Shown here in pieces: positions 53,877-63,291 of a stretch of DNA of 64,000 nt. The notes under the pieces were generated by a model. That model did no database searches. It saw nothing but the letters and a program-made list of their open reading frames with translations, and was not told the DNA's origin. The DNA is from Variovorax paradoxus (GTDB taxonomy: Bacteria > Pseudomonadota > Gammaproteobacteria > Burkholderiales > Burkholderiaceae_C): assembly GCF_018614915.1 (NCBI RefSeq), contig NZ_JAGGNU010000020.1, positions 1 to 64,000 of the forward strand, given 5' to 3'. The position numbers and the translations under genes are program-made. Numbering within the stretch: position 1 is the first letter of the stretch; each line of letters starts with the position of its first letter.

Positions 53877-55193
53877 TCAGCCCGCGCCGTGGGCGGCGGG
53901 CGTGCCGAGGGGACGGGCCAGCACCCGGTCCATGCGCCTGCCGTCGAGCGCGACGACCTCGAAGCGCCAATCCGCACAATCGATCTCTTCGCCGACTTCC
54001 GGCAGGTGGCCCGACACGAAGATCAGCAGCCCGGCCACGGTGTTGTAGCGGCCGCGCTCCTCCTCGGGCAGCTCGCGGATGCCGAGCCGCGCACGCAGTT
54101 CGGACACCGGCATCAGGCCGTCGAGCTCCCACACGCCGTCGGGCCGCTCGCGGGCCCAGGCATCGATATGGGCGGCGGTCTGCAGCTCGCCGGTGATCGC
54201 CTCCAGCAGATCGCGCGGTGTCATCAGGCCCTGCACCACGCCGTATTCGTCGACCACGAACACCAGCCGACCGGCCCGCGTGCGGAACTGCTCGAGCAGC
54301 TCCATGCCGGTCAGCGTCTCGGGCACGAACACGGCCGGCTGCGCCACCGCCTCGATCGTGCCCTCGTGCGCCGGGCTCAGCGTGAGCAGGTGCGCGACGC
54401 TGATCACGCCCACCACGTCATCCAGCGAATTGCGGCACACCGGGTACCAGGAGTGCACCAGGTTGAGCGCGCTCGCGGCCGACACCTTCTGCAGGCTCTG
54501 CGCGACGGTGAAGCTGGCTTCCAGCCATTCGATGTCGGCCCGCGGCACCATCAGCGAGCTCAGCCGGCGATCGTCGAGATGGAACACGTTGCGCACCATC
54601 TGGTGCTCGTGCATCTCGATCACGCCGGCATCGACCCCCTCCTCGAGGCTGGCGGAGATCTCCTCCTCGGTCATGACGCGGGCCGCGCTCGAATCGACGC
54701 GCAGCAGCTTCAATGTGGTGGCGGTGGCGCCCGCCAGCAAGAGCACGAAGGGCTTGGCGGCCGTGGCGAGCGCGCGCATCGGCCGCGCCACGTGGCGCGC
54801 CACCGGTTCGGGATAGAGCTGGCCGATGCGCTTGGGCACCAGCTCGCCGAACACGATGGTGAAGAAGGTGATGCCGGTCACCACGATGGCGGTCGATACG
54901 AAGCTCGCCCCACCCGCGCCCATGCCGTGGCCTTCCATCCAGCTCGAGAGCGGCGCCGCAAAGGCCGCTTCGCCGACGATGCCGCTCAGCATGCCGATCG
55001 AGGTGATCCCGATCTGCACGCTGGAGAGGAACTGCGTCGGATCCTCCATCAGCTTGAGCGCGGCCTCCGCCCCGGTGTCCCCCGTTTCCGCCAGCGCCGC
55101 GAGCCGCGCCCGACGGCTGGTGGAAAGGGCCATTTCGGACATTGCGAACAACGCATTGAGCGTGGTCAGCAAGGCCAGCAAAAAAACATCCAT
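53877..55193 (-). CDS. CorC/HlyC-family membrane protein with CBS domains
   Basis: A 438-residue protein. The N-terminal CNNM (DUF21) membrane domain has ALFAMSEMALSTSRRARLA and FGELVPKRIGQLYPE (residues about 1-180). Two CBS domains follow (about 210-330, MVPRADIEWLEAS, FVVDEYGVVQGLMT). The C-terminal CorC/HlyC domain (about 345-430) has LDGLMPVSELRARLG and YNTVAGLLIFVSGHLPEVGEEI. Family members export or regulate Mg2+ or other cations. It is divergent from apaH by 22 bp. Confidence 0.92.
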   Translation of the reverse strand: MDVFLLALLTTLNALFAMSEMALSTSRRARLAALAETGDTGAEAALKLMEDPTQFLSSVQIGITSIGMLSGIVGEAAFAAPLSSWMEGHGMGAGGASFVSTAIVVTGITFFTIVFGELVPKRIGQLYPEPVARHVARPMRALATAAKPFVLLLAGATATTLKLLRVDSSAARVMTEEEISASLEEGVDAGVIEMHEHQMVRNVFHLDDRRLSSLMVPRADIEWLEASFTVAQSLQKVSAASALNLVHSWYPVCRNSLDDVVGVISVAHLLTLSPAHEGTIEAVAQPAVFVPETLTGMELLEQFRTRAGRLVFVVDEYGVVQGLMTPRDLLEAITGELQTAAHIDAWARERPDGVWELDGLMPVSELRARLGIRELPEEERGRYNTVAGLLIFVSGHLPEVGEEIDCADWRFEVVALDGRRMDRVLARPLGTPAAHGAG

Positions 55194-55215
55194 GTATGCG
55201 GGAGAGAATGGGGAG

Positions 55216-56061
55216 ATGGCACTTTACTTGATCGGTGACGTGCAGGGCTGCGACCAGCCCCTGCAGCGCCTGCTCGACGACATCGCTTTCTCCCCCAGCC
55301 GCGACACCCTGGTGTTCCTCGGCGACCTGGTGAACCGCGGCCCCGCATCGGCCGAAGTGCTGCGGCGCGTGCAGCGCTACGGCGGCGCTGCGCAAACGGT
55401 GCTCGGCAACCATGACCTGCATCTGCTCGGCGTGGCGCAGGGCGCACGCAAGCACGGCCGCAAGGACACGCTGGCCGGCATCCTGCAGGCACCCGACAGC
55501 GAGGCCCTGCTCGACTGGCTGCGCCACCAGCCCATGGCCCTGCACCGGACGATGGCCGGCGGCGACCTGCTGATGGTGCACGCGGGCGTGCTGCCGCAAT
55601 GGAGCGTGGCGGACACGCTGGTCTGCGCGGCCGAGGTCGAGGCGGTGCTGCGCGGCCCCGCGTCCGGCGAGTTCCTGCACGAGATGTACGGCAACGAGCC
55701 CGCGCAGTGGAACGACACGCTCGGCGGCCATGCGCGACTGCGCGCGATCGTCAATGCGCTCACGCGGCTGCGCTTCTGCACCGCTGAAGGCGAGATGGAG
55801 TTCGAAAGCAAGGACGCGGCAGACACTGCGCCCGAGGGCTTCATGCCGTGGTTCGATGTGCCGGGACGGAAGAGCGCGAACGCGACCATCGCCTGCGGCC
55901 ACTGGTCGACGCTGGGCTGGGTCTCGCGGCCCGACCTGATCGCCGCCGACACCGGCTGCGTCTGGGGCCGCTGCCTCAGCGCGGTACGCATGGGCGCGAC
56001 GCCGCAGGAACGCGAGCTGATCCAGGTGCAGTGCCCGCAGGCGCGGAAGCCGGCCGGCTGA
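55216..56061 (+). CDS. apaH: Symmetrical diadenosine tetraphosphatase
   Basis: A 281-residue metallophosphoesterase that splits Ap4A into two ADP and removes Np4-type mRNA caps. The metal motifs are in order: YLIGDVQGC, FLGDLVNRGP, VLGNHD, and MVHAGVLPQW. The C-terminal GHWSTLGW is the ApaH form. ATG 55216 follows GGGGAG. It is about 15 bp from the ribokinase-like gene, tail-to-tail. Confidence 0.95.
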   Translation: MALYLIGDVQGCDQPLQRLLDDIAFSPSRDTLVFLGDLVNRGPASAEVLRRVQRYGGAAQTVLGNHDLHLLGVAQGARKHGRKDTLAGILQAPDSEALLDWLRHQPMALHRTMAGGDLLMVHAGVLPQWSVADTLVCAAEVEAVLRGPASGEFLHEMYGNEPAQWNDTLGGHARLRAIVNALTRLRFCTAEGEMEFESKDAADTAPEGFMPWFDVPGRKSANATIACGHWSTLGWVSRPDLIAADTGCVWGRCLSAVRMGATPQERELIQVQCPQARKPAG

Positions 56062-56076
56062 GCGGCCGAGACGCTG

Positions 56077-56997
56077 CTAGGCGGCGCGGCCGGCCAGCAG
56101 CGCATTCACTTCGTGCAACCGCGGCATGCCGGCGATCGCACCCCGGCCGCTCACCGAGAGCGCGGCCGCGGCGTTGGCACAGCGCATTGCCGCGGGCAGC
56201 AGCTCGCCGCGCGCCAGTGCGGCGGCCAGCGCCCCGGTGAAGGTGTCGCCCGCGCCGATGGTGTCCACCACCGGCACGCGGCGCCCGGGCTCGTGCAGCG
56301 GGTCCGCACGGCGCCGGTAGAGGCGGCAGCCGGCGCTGCCCAGCGTGACCACGACGGCACCCACGCCGCGTGCCAGCAGCAACGCCGCCGCCTCGTCGAC
56401 GGAGGCCGCGGCCGGGCCGGCCAGCGCGGCCAGCTCGCCTTCATTGGGCGTGAGCACGTCGACCAGCGGCAGCAGCTCGTCGGGCAACAGCATCGCCGGC
56501 GCCGGGTTGAGCAGGGTCAGTGCGCCGAGGGAACGCGCCAGCCGGAACGCCTCGAGCGTGCAGGCCAGCGGCACTTCGCAGGAAGCCATCACCACCCGGC
56601 AGGTCGCCAGCGTGCCGGCCGCGGCCCGTGCATGCGCGGCGCCGAGGCCGGCACCGGCGCCGCGGAACACCGCGATCGCGTTGTCGCCGTCGGCGAACAC
56701 CTGGATCTGCGCGACACCGCTGCGCTCGCCGACGGCGATCTCCACGTGGCGCCTGTCGATGCCTTCGGCCTCCCACAGGCCGAGTGCCATGCGGCCGAAT
56801 TCGTCGTCGCCGATGCGGGCCACGACGGCCACCGCCGCACCCTGGCGCGCGGCGGCCACCGCGGCGTTCGAGCCCTTGCCGCCGGGGCTGATCTCGAAGC
56901 CCTCGGCGATCAGCGTCTCGCCGCGCGCCAGCGGCCGCGGGATGCGCGACACGAGATCGGCATTCCAGCTCGCGATGCAGACCACGGCAGCAGCCAT
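56077..56997 (-). CDS. PfkB-family sugar kinase (ribokinase-like)
   Basis: A 306-residue kinase. N-terminal ISPGGKGSNAAVAAARQG is the PfkB signature 1, and VVDTIGAGDTFTGALAAALARG is signature 2 with the catalytic Asp. It is last in the TRAP operon and begins 4 bp after the DapA-like stop. It would phosphorylate a sugar, sugar acid or nucleoside handled by that operon. Confidence 0.92.
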   Translation of the reverse strand: MAAAVVCIASWNADLVSRIPRPLARGETLIAEGFEISPGGKGSNAAVAAARQGAAVAVVARIGDDEFGRMALGLWEAEGIDRRHVEIAVGERSGVAQIQVFADGDNAIAVFRGAGAGLGAAHARAAAGTLATCRVVMASCEVPLACTLEAFRLARSLGALTLLNPAPAMLLPDELLPLVDVLTPNEGELAALAGPAAASVDEAAALLLARGVGAVVVTLGSAGCRLYRRRADPLHEPGRRVPVVDTIGAGDTFTGALAAALARGELLPAAMRCANAAAALSVSGRGAIAGMPRLHEVNALLAGRAA

Positions 56998-57001
56998 GCG
57001 C

Positions 57002-57919
57002 TCAGTCCCGCTCGCGGTCGATGCCGAAGGCGCGCAGCTGCAGCGCAAGGCGCTCGTATTCGGCCGCGTCCAGCGCCACCAGCGGGGGACGCACGCGCAT
57101 CCAGCCCGGCGCGTCGTCGAGCAGCGCCATCACGCCCTTGAACGCGGCCGTGAGCCCGTAGCCGCCGAGGATCTGGAGCAGCGCGAGCACGCGCTGCTGA
57201 TCGGCGGCCGGTTCACCAGAACCCTTCACCAGGCGCTGCACCAGGCGCGGCATGACGTTGGCGATGCCGCTGACGGCGCCCTGGCTGCCGCGCGCGGCCA
57301 GGGTCTGGAGATCCGGCTCGTTGCCCACCCACACCTGCATCGGCGGCATGAAGGCCTCGGCATAGGCCAGCGAATCCTCTCGCCGGCAGCTGCTGTCCTT
57401 CAGCCCCACGATGGTGTGCGGATAGAGCGTCTTCAGCGTGCGGATCACGTGGTGGCTCAGCCCCACGCCCGCCACCTGCGGGATGTGATAGAGCACGACG
57501 CGCAGCCGCGCATCGCCGACGCCGTCGATGATCCAGCGGTAGGCATCGATCACGCCCTGGTCGGGCACGCCCTTCAGGAAGAAGGGCGGCAGCAGCAGGC
57601 AGCCGTAGGCGCCCAGCTCGACCGCATGGCGGGTCAGCGCCAGCGCATCCGGCAGCGCCGCGCAGCTGGTGGAGGCCAGGATGCGCCCAGCCGGCACGCC
57701 CCGCGCCACCAGGCCGGCCAGCGCGTCCATGCGCTCGGCGACGCTGAAGGACGGGCCCTCGCCGGTGGTGCCGAAGGGCGTCACGCCGGTGCAGCCGGCG
57801 TCGAGCAGGCGCAGCGCATGGGAGGCAAAGCGCGGGATGTCGATGCCGAGCTTCTCGTCCAGCGGGGTCAGCAGCGCCGGCCAGATGCCGGCATAGGGAA
57901 CGGGAGAGGCGGTGTTCAA
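57002..57919 (-). CDS. DapA-family aldolase/lyase
   Basis: A 305-residue (beta/alpha)8 class I aldolase. TPFGTTGEGPSFS is the substrate loop, the Tyr is in VVLYHIPQ, and the Schiff-base Lys is in IVGLKDSSC. The family includes dihydrodipicolinate synthase, sugar-acid aldolases and KdgD-type dehydratases. Context favours a catabolic sugar-acid lyase rather than lysine synthesis. No ATG fits. A TTG at 57919 gives the usual length and the start MNTASPVPYAG. Confidence 0.87.
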   Translation of the reverse strand: MNTASPVPYAGIWPALLTPLDEKLGIDIPRFASHALRLLDAGCTGVTPFGTTGEGPSFSVAERMDALAGLVARGVPAGRILASTSCAALPDALALTRHAVELGAYGCLLLPPFFLKGVPDQGVIDAYRWIIDGVGDARLRVVLYHIPQVAGVGLSHHVIRTLKTLYPHTIVGLKDSSCRREDSLAYAEAFMPPMQVWVGNEPDLQTLAARGSQGAVSGIANVMPRLVQRLVKGSGEPAADQQRVLALLQILGGYGLTAAFKGVMALLDDAPGWMRVRPPLVALDAAEYERLALQLRAFGIDRERD

Positions 57920-57968
57920 GATCGTGACTTTCGCAAAGAGGAAGTGAAGAGGCCGGGAAAAATGCGTT

Positions 57969-58832
57969 TCAGTTTTCAGCGCCGAATTGCGCGTCGAGCT
58001 GCTGGTGCGCCGGCAGGCCGACGATGCGGGTGAAGTCGGCATAGGCGAGCGAGGGCACATCGCGCGGCGTGCCGTCCTGCCGCAGCCGGGCGAGTGCCTG
58101 CTCGACGGCCAGCGCCGCACTGAAGAGCGCCGTCACGGCGTACAGCACGACGGCGAAGCCCATGGCCTGCAGATCGGCCGCGCGGAGCGCAGTGGTCTCG
58201 TTGCCGTCGACGATGGAGACGATCTTCGGCCCGGGCAGCTGCCGCGCGACCGCCTCGACTTCGGCGATCTTCTTGATGCCGTCGACGAAGACCAGGTCGA
58301 CGCCCGCGTCCTGCCATCGCCGGGCACGCGCCAGCGCCTCGTCGATGCCGGCGGCGGGCAGCGCGTCGGTGCGCCCGATGATCAGCATGGGATCGTCGCC
58401 GCGCGCAGCAACCGCGCAGCGCAGCCGGCGCTCGTTCTCGCGCGCGTCGATCAGCCGGATGCCGGCCATCTGGCCGCAGCGCTTGGGCGCCACCTGGTCC
58501 TCGAGGTGGATGGCGGCCACGCCGGACTGTATGTACTCGCGCACCGTGCGCTCGATGTTCGAGGGGCCGCCGTAGCCGGTGTCGGCATCGGCGATCACCG
58601 GCACGCCGACGGTGCGCACCATGTCGCGCGCATGGCCGGTCATCTCGGTCTGCGTCAGCAGGCCGATGTCGGGCTGGCCCAGCCGCGACGCGGTGGCGCC
58701 GAAGCCGGTCATGTAGATGGCCGGAAAGCCGGCGCGCTCGATCTGGCGCGCGCTCAGGGCGTCGTAGGCGCCGGGCGCCTGGACGATCGGGCCGGCGGCG
58801 AGCAGCGCCTTCAGGGACAGTGCGGGATGCAT
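57969..58832 (-). CDS. Isocitrate lyase/PEP mutase-family lyase
   Basis: A 287-residue member of the PEP mutase/isocitrate lyase superfamily. IADADTGYGG and EDQVAPKRCGQMAG (the latter with the catalytic-loop Cys) show a C-C lyase, as in 2-methylisocitrate lyase, oxaloacetate decarboxylase and dimethylmalate lyase, rather than a mutase. LIIGRTDAL and VSIVDGNET follow. It lies 49 bp before the DapA-like gene. The substrate would be a 2-oxo- or 2-hydroxy-dicarboxylate, inferred. Confidence 0.88.
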   Translation of the reverse strand: MHPALSLKALLAAGPIVQAPGAYDALSARQIERAGFPAIYMTGFGATASRLGQPDIGLLTQTEMTGHARDMVRTVGVPVIADADTGYGGPSNIERTVREYIQSGVAAIHLEDQVAPKRCGQMAGIRLIDARENERRLRCAVAARGDDPMLIIGRTDALPAAGIDEALARARRWQDAGVDLVFVDGIKKIAEVEAVARQLPGPKIVSIVDGNETTALRAADLQAMGFAVVLYAVTALFSAALAVEQALARLRQDGTPRDVPSLAYADFTRIVGLPAHQQLDAQFGAEN

Positions 58833-58836
58833 GGCC

Positions 58837-59637
58837 CTAGCTCATCATCAGGCCGCCGTCGATGTTGATCGACTGGCCCGTCATGTAGTCGGCCGCCGGC
58901 GAGGCGAGGAACATCGCGAGGTCGGCCACGTCATCGGGGGTCTGCGCCCGGCCCATGGGCACGGCGGCCACGCGCTGCTGCCACGCCTGGCCCCGGGGCA
59001 CGCCCTGCAGCGCGCTCCAGTCGCGGTCCATGCGCTGCCACATGTCGGTCTCCACCAGGCCGGGGCAGATCGCATTGACGGTGATCTGCGGCGCGAAGGC
59101 GACGGCCGCCGACTGGGTGAGGCTGATCACCGCCGCCTTGCTCGCGCGGTAGTGCGGTATCACCGCCGCGATCGGCCCGGCGCCGCTGCGCCCGGCGATC
59201 GACGCCATCATCAGAATCTTGCCGCGCGGCCGGCCCTCGGCCAGCGGCGGCTGCGACAGCATCCGGCGCGCCGCCGCCTGCAGCGTGAGGAAGCTGCCTT
59301 TCACGTTGACGCCGAGCATGCGGTCCCAGTCCTTGCCGTCGAGTTCGAGCAGCGGCTTGAGCTGCATGATGCCGGCGTTGCAGATCATCACGTCGAGGTG
59401 GCCGAACTCGGCCACCGTTCGCTCGACCAGTGCCGTGCAGTGCTCGGCGTGCGTCACGTCGGCCGGCACGCCGAGGGTTTGCAGTTCGTTCGCCACGGCC
59501 GTGCAGGACGCGGTGTCGATGTCGGAGACCACGACCCGCGCGCCCTGCCCGGCGAAGGCCCGCGCCAGTGCGCGCCCGATGCCCTGCCCGGCGCCGGTGA
59601 CGGCCACCACCGGCCCCTCGGCGGCGGCCGGGCTCAT
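58837..59637 (-). CDS. Short-chain dehydrogenase/reductase
   Basis: A 266-residue SDR. The cofactor motif is VTGAGQGIGRA, with DIDT after the second strand favouring NAD(H). Also present are CNAGIM, and the active-site Tyr-x3-Lys in HYRASKAAV. The C-terminal TGQSINIDGGLMM is typical. It overlaps the next SDR gene by 4 bp and ends 4 bp before the lyase gene, so it is translationally coupled in the TRAP operon. Confidence 0.92.
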   Translation of the reverse strand: MSPAAAEGPVVAVTGAGQGIGRALARAFAGQGARVVVSDIDTASCTAVANELQTLGVPADVTHAEHCTALVERTVAEFGHLDVMICNAGIMQLKPLLELDGKDWDRMLGVNVKGSFLTLQAAARRMLSQPPLAEGRPRGKILMMASIAGRSGAGPIAAVIPHYRASKAAVISLTQSAAVAFAPQITVNAICPGLVETDMWQRMDRDWSALQGVPRGQAWQQRVAAVPMGRAQTPDDVADLAMFLASPAADYMTGQSINIDGGLMMS

Positions 59638-60413
59638 GGCGCCGCCTTGCGCTGAAGCGCTTCGCCGGCGACGTAGGTGCGGTTCCACACCGGCGAGATC
59701 ACCAGTTCGTTGATGCAGACGTGCGGCGGCATCTCGGCGATGAAGCGGATCGTGCGCCCCAGGTCTGCCTCCTGGAGCATGCGGGCCTTGTCCGCCTCGG
59801 TGGGCTGCACCGGCCGCTTCTTCAGGATCGGCGTGGCGACTTCGCCCGGGCACAGCGCGGTCGCGCGCAGGCCGTTGACGCACTCCTCGATGTTGAACGA
59901 ATGCGTAAGCGCCATCAGCCCTGCCTTGCTGGCGGTGTAGGCAGGGCCGGTCAGGTATTCGTAGTGCCAGCCGGCGAAGGAGGCGACGTTGATCACCGTG
60001 CCCTCCCGGCGCGCGCGCATCCCCTTCGCCACCGCCAGCGTGCAGTTGGCCGCGCCGTTCAGGTTGACGGCGAGCACTTGCTCGAAGGTGGCCGCGTCGG
60101 TCTCGCACCAGTAGCGCTTGGGAAAGTTGACGCCGGCGCTGTTGACGAGGATGTCGACGCGGCCGAGCTCGGCCTCGATCGCCCGTGCCACCGCCTTGAC
60201 TGCCGCCGCGTCCGCCACGTCCAACGGTACGGCCGTGATGGCGCCGCGTGGCATGCCCAGGCGCTCGGCCGCCTCGATGGCGGCGTCGAGCTTGGGCGCC
60301 TCGCGGCCGGAGATGACGACCCTGCAGCCGGCTCGCGCCAGATCGATCGCACCGGCCAACCCGATGCCGCTGCCGCCGCCCGTGACCCAGGCGACTTTTC
60401 CGGAAAGACTCAT
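59634..60413 (-). CDS. Short-chain dehydrogenase/reductase
   Basis: A 259-residue SDR. The nucleotide motif is WVTGGGSGIGLAGA, with ISGRE after strand 2 favouring NADP(H) because of the Arg. Also present are NSAGVN, the Tyr-x3-Lys in AYTASKAGL, and LCPGEVATPI. The C-terminal NRTYVAGEAL lacks the usual DGG ending. It follows the TRAP receptor by 16 bp. Two SDRs of different cofactor taste in one operon suggest an epimerisation by oxidation and reduction. Confidence 0.92.
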   Translation of the reverse strand: MSLSGKVAWVTGGGSGIGLAGAIDLARAGCRVVISGREAPKLDAAIEAAERLGMPRGAITAVPLDVADAAAVKAVARAIEAELGRVDILVNSAGVNFPKRYWCETDAATFEQVLAVNLNGAANCTLAVAKGMRARREGTVINVASFAGWHYEYLTGPAYTASKAGLMALTHSFNIEECVNGLRATALCPGEVATPILKKRPVQPTEADKARMLQEADLGRTIRFIAEMPPHVCINELVISPVWNRTYVAGEALQRKAAP

Positions 60414-60429
60414 TGCGGGACCCTTCGCC

Positions 60430-61446
60430 TCAGTTGCCGCGGATGCGCTTGAGCTCGGCGTTGACCATGGTGATCGCCTCGTCGCCGATGGCCTTGGCAT
60501 GGCGCTCGTAGATCACGCGCGAGCGCTCGCGAATGCGCTGCATCTCGGCCGGCGCGATCTCGTTGACCGCCATGCCCTTCGCCTTCAGGTTGTCCACGCT
60601 GCGCGCCTCCTGCGCCCGGTTGGCGCGGCGCTGCTCCTCGCGGCCCTGCACCGCGCATTCGCGCAGCGTGGTCTGCTCCTGCGGCGACAGCGTGTCCCAG
60701 ATCTTCTTGGAGAACAGCACCAGCGTCGGGCTGTACGCGTGCTTGGTCAGCGTGAGGTACTTCTGCACTTCGTAGAACTTCATGTTCTCGATGTTGGTGA
60801 AGGGGTTCTCCTGGCCGTCCACCGTCTTGGTCTCGAGCGCCGAATAGACCTCGGTGAAGGCCATCGGCACGGCGTTGCTGCCGAGGGTCTTGAAGGTGTC
60901 GAGGAAGATGGCGTTCTGCATCACGCGCATCTTCACGCCGTCGAAGTCCTCGACCTTGTTGATCGGCCGCTTCGAGTTGGTGGTGTGGCGAAAGCCGTTC
61001 TCCCACCAGGCGAGGTTGACCAGGCCGACGGCCGGCAGCTTGGCGGTGAACCAGTCGCCGACCTTGCCGTCGAGCACCTTGTCGGCCTCGCCGGCGGTGT
61101 TGAAGAGGAAGGGCAGATCGAACACGCCCAGCTCCGGCACGATGGAGACCACCGGCGCGGTCGACGTGATCACCATCTCCAGCGAGCCCGTGCGCACGCT
61201 CTGCGTGCCGGTGAGATCGCTGCCGAGCGCGCCGTCCCAGAAGGCCTGGATCTTCATCTTGCCGCCGCTCTTCTCGAGCGTGCAGGCACCCATCTTGGCG
61301 AGGCCGTTGCCCATCGGGTGTTCCTTGCTCACGCCGTTGGAGACGCGGAAGTTGCGCTCCTTGAACTGCGCCTGCGCGGCACCGGCGGCAAGGCCGGCCG
61401 CCAGGGCCGCGGCAACGAGTCCGCAAAGGCGGGAATGGATCTGCAT
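60430..61446 (-). CDS. TRAP transporter solute-binding protein (DctP-like)
   Basis: A 338-residue periplasmic receptor. The signal peptide ends at AQA-QF. The fold markers are NGVSKEHPMGNGLAKMG, the PFLFNTAGEADKV loop, the carboxylate-binding Arg in VEDFDGVKMRVMQN, and MAFTEVYSALETKTVDGQENPF. DctP receptors bind organic acids through this Arg. It is downstream of the DctM and DctQ genes. Confidence 0.93.
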   Translation of the reverse strand: MQIHSRLCGLVAAALAAGLAAGAAQAQFKERNFRVSNGVSKEHPMGNGLAKMGACTLEKSGGKMKIQAFWDGALGSDLTGTQSVRTGSLEMVITSTAPVVSIVPELGVFDLPFLFNTAGEADKVLDGKVGDWFTAKLPAVGLVNLAWWENGFRHTTNSKRPINKVEDFDGVKMRVMQNAIFLDTFKTLGSNAVPMAFTEVYSALETKTVDGQENPFTNIENMKFYEVQKYLTLTKHAYSPTLVLFSKKIWDTLSPQEQTTLRECAVQGREEQRRANRAQEARSVDNLKAKGMAVNEIAPAEMQRIRERSRVIYERHAKAIGDEAITMVNAELKRIRGN

Positions 61447-61469
61447 CGTAGGTCTCCTTGTGTGAAAAA

Positions 61470-62747
61470 TCAGCTCAGCCACTTGAGCGGCACCAGCACC
61501 AGCGCCGGGAACAGCACCAGCAGCAACAGCACGAAGAGTTCGGCCCAGAGGAAGGGCCACAGGCCGCGCATCAGGTCCCTCATCGAGATCTTCGCCACGC
61601 CGCACATCACGTTGAGCACGATGCCCACCGGCGGCGTGATCAGGCCGATGGCGTTGTTCATGATGAACAGCACGCCGAAGTACACCGGGTCGATGCCCGC
61701 CTGCTTGACCACCGGCATGAGCACGGGCGTGAGGATCATCAGCGTGGGCGCGAAGTCGAGCGCAGTGCCGACGATCACCACGATGACCATGATCACCAGC
61801 ATCAGCAGGATCTTGTTTCCCATGAAGGGCTCGAGCATCGCTGCCACCTGTGCCGGCACGTCGGAGGTGGTGATCAGCCAGGCCGACACCAGCGCCGCTG
61901 CGATCAGGAACACCACCACGGCCGTGCTCTTGGCCGCCGCCACGAGGAGCCCGTAGCACTGGCGCACGTTCAGCTCGCGGTAGACGAAGGCGCCGAGCAC
62001 GAAGGCGTAGACGCAGGCCGCCACGCCGGCCTCCGTGGGCGTGAAGATGCCGAACTTCAGGCCGCCGATGATGCCCAGAGGCATCAGCAGGGCCCAGACG
62101 CCGTCGACCGCGGCGCGGCCGCGCGCAGCCATCGACTGGCGCGGCTGCACGCTCACCTTGTCGCGCCGGGCCACCCACTGCCAGGCGATCACCAGCGACA
62201 CGCCCATCAGCAGTCCCGGCGCGATGCCGGCCAGGAACAGCTTGCCGATCGACACGTTGGCGATGACGCCGAACACGATCAGCCCGATCGACGGCGGCAG
62301 CACCGGGGCGATCACGCCGCCCGCGGCGATCAGCCCGGCCGAGCGCGGCACGTCGTAGCCGGCCTGCCGCATCATCGGGATCAGCATCGCGCCGATGGCC
62401 GCAGCGTCGGCCGCTGCGCTCCCGGAGATCGCGGCCATCACCACCGAAGCGAAGATCGCCACCAGCCCGAGTCCGCCGCGCAGGTGTCCAACCCAGGCCA
62501 GCGCGAAGTTGACGATGCGCCGCGAGATCCCTCCGGCATTCATCAGCTCGCCGGCCAGCATGAAGAAGGGGATCGCCAGCAGCGGAAAGCTGTCGGCGCC
62601 CTCCACCAGCTTCTGCGACAGGATGGTGGTGTCGATCTGGCCTTGGGAGACCATCAGTGCGCCGCCGCAGATCAAGAGGGCGAAGGCGATCGGCACGCCC
62701 AGCATCATGGCGCCGAGCAGCGACAGCGTGAAGACGGCGATCGTCAT
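61470..62747 (-). CDS. TRAP transporter large permease (DctM)
   Basis: A 425-residue, twelve-helix ion-transporter protein. It has LLAIPFFMLAGELMNAGGISRRIVNFA, GSAAADAAAIGAMLIPMMRQAGY, and APVLPPSIGLIVFGVIANVSIGKLF, all typical of DctM. It is coupled to the small permease by a 4-bp overlap and lies 23 bp upstream of the receptor gene. Confidence 0.94.
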   Translation of the reverse strand: MTIAVFTLSLLGAMMLGVPIAFALLICGGALMVSQGQIDTTILSQKLVEGADSFPLLAIPFFMLAGELMNAGGISRRIVNFALAWVGHLRGGLGLVAIFASVVMAAISGSAAADAAAIGAMLIPMMRQAGYDVPRSAGLIAAGGVIAPVLPPSIGLIVFGVIANVSIGKLFLAGIAPGLLMGVSLVIAWQWVARRDKVSVQPRQSMAARGRAAVDGVWALLMPLGIIGGLKFGIFTPTEAGVAACVYAFVLGAFVYRELNVRQCYGLLVAAAKSTAVVVFLIAAALVSAWLITTSDVPAQVAAMLEPFMGNKILLMLVIMVIVVIVGTALDFAPTLMILTPVLMPVVKQAGIDPVYFGVLFIMNNAIGLITPPVGIVLNVMCGVAKISMRDLMRGLWPFLWAELFVLLLLVLFPALVLVPLKWLS

Positions 62748-63289
62748 GGCCGCGCTCCAGGGTGTGCGGCGTCGTGCGGGATCTCCTCGCTCTCGGTCAC
62801 CTGCACCAGTTCGTCGTCGCGCAATCGGCCGCCGGCGATGCGCCACAGCGCGTGCAGCGCATGGGCGCCGATCGCCAGGCTGGTCAGGTAGCCGACGCCG
62901 AATACCCAGATCATCGACATCTCGGTGACCGGGGCCTTGGTGGTCGCATTGACCTCGTGCTGCTGCCAGGTGCCCCAGAACAGCATGACGCAGCAGATCA
63001 GCACGATGGTCTGGCTGGCGGCCAGGCAGACCAGCTTGCCGCGCCGCGACAGGCGGCCGACGAAGCCGTCCATGCCCAGGTGGGCGCCGTCGCGCATCGC
63101 GACGATGGCGCCGATGAAGGTGAGCCAGACGAAGAAGAAGCGCGACAGCTCCTCGGACACCTGGATGCCCGAGTTGAACGCGTAGCGCAGCACCACGTTG
63201 CCGAACACCATCAGCACCATGCCCAGCAGCAAGGCCGCCAGCAGCGCTTCGGTGGCCTTGAACAGGCGGTCGACGAGGACGCGGACCAC
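62744..63289 (-). CDS. TRAP transporter small permease (DctQ)
   Basis: A 181-residue, four-helix protein. It has NVVLRYAFNSGIQVSEELSRFFFVWLTFIGA, the DctQ signature with Glu in EELS, and GAHLGMDGF. GTG 63289 lies 2 bp after the stop of the oxidase gene and is the only start giving the normal N terminus. It overlaps the large permease by 4 bp. Confidence 0.9.
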   Translation of the reverse strand: MVRVLVDRLFKATEALLAALLLGMVLMVFGNVVLRYAFNSGIQVSEELSRFFFVWLTFIGAIVAMRDGAHLGMDGFVGRLSRRGKLVCLAASQTIVLICCVMLFWGTWQQHEVNATTKAPVTEMSMIWVFGVGYLTSLAIGAHALHALWRIAGGRLRDDELVQVTESEEIPHDAAHPGARP

Positions 63290-63291
63290 GC

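Noticed and set aside
57002..57919. Lysine biosynthesis dapA
   Set aside because: It lies inside a TRAP catabolic operon with PfkB and lyase genes, and starts at a rare codon. A sugar-acid role fits better.
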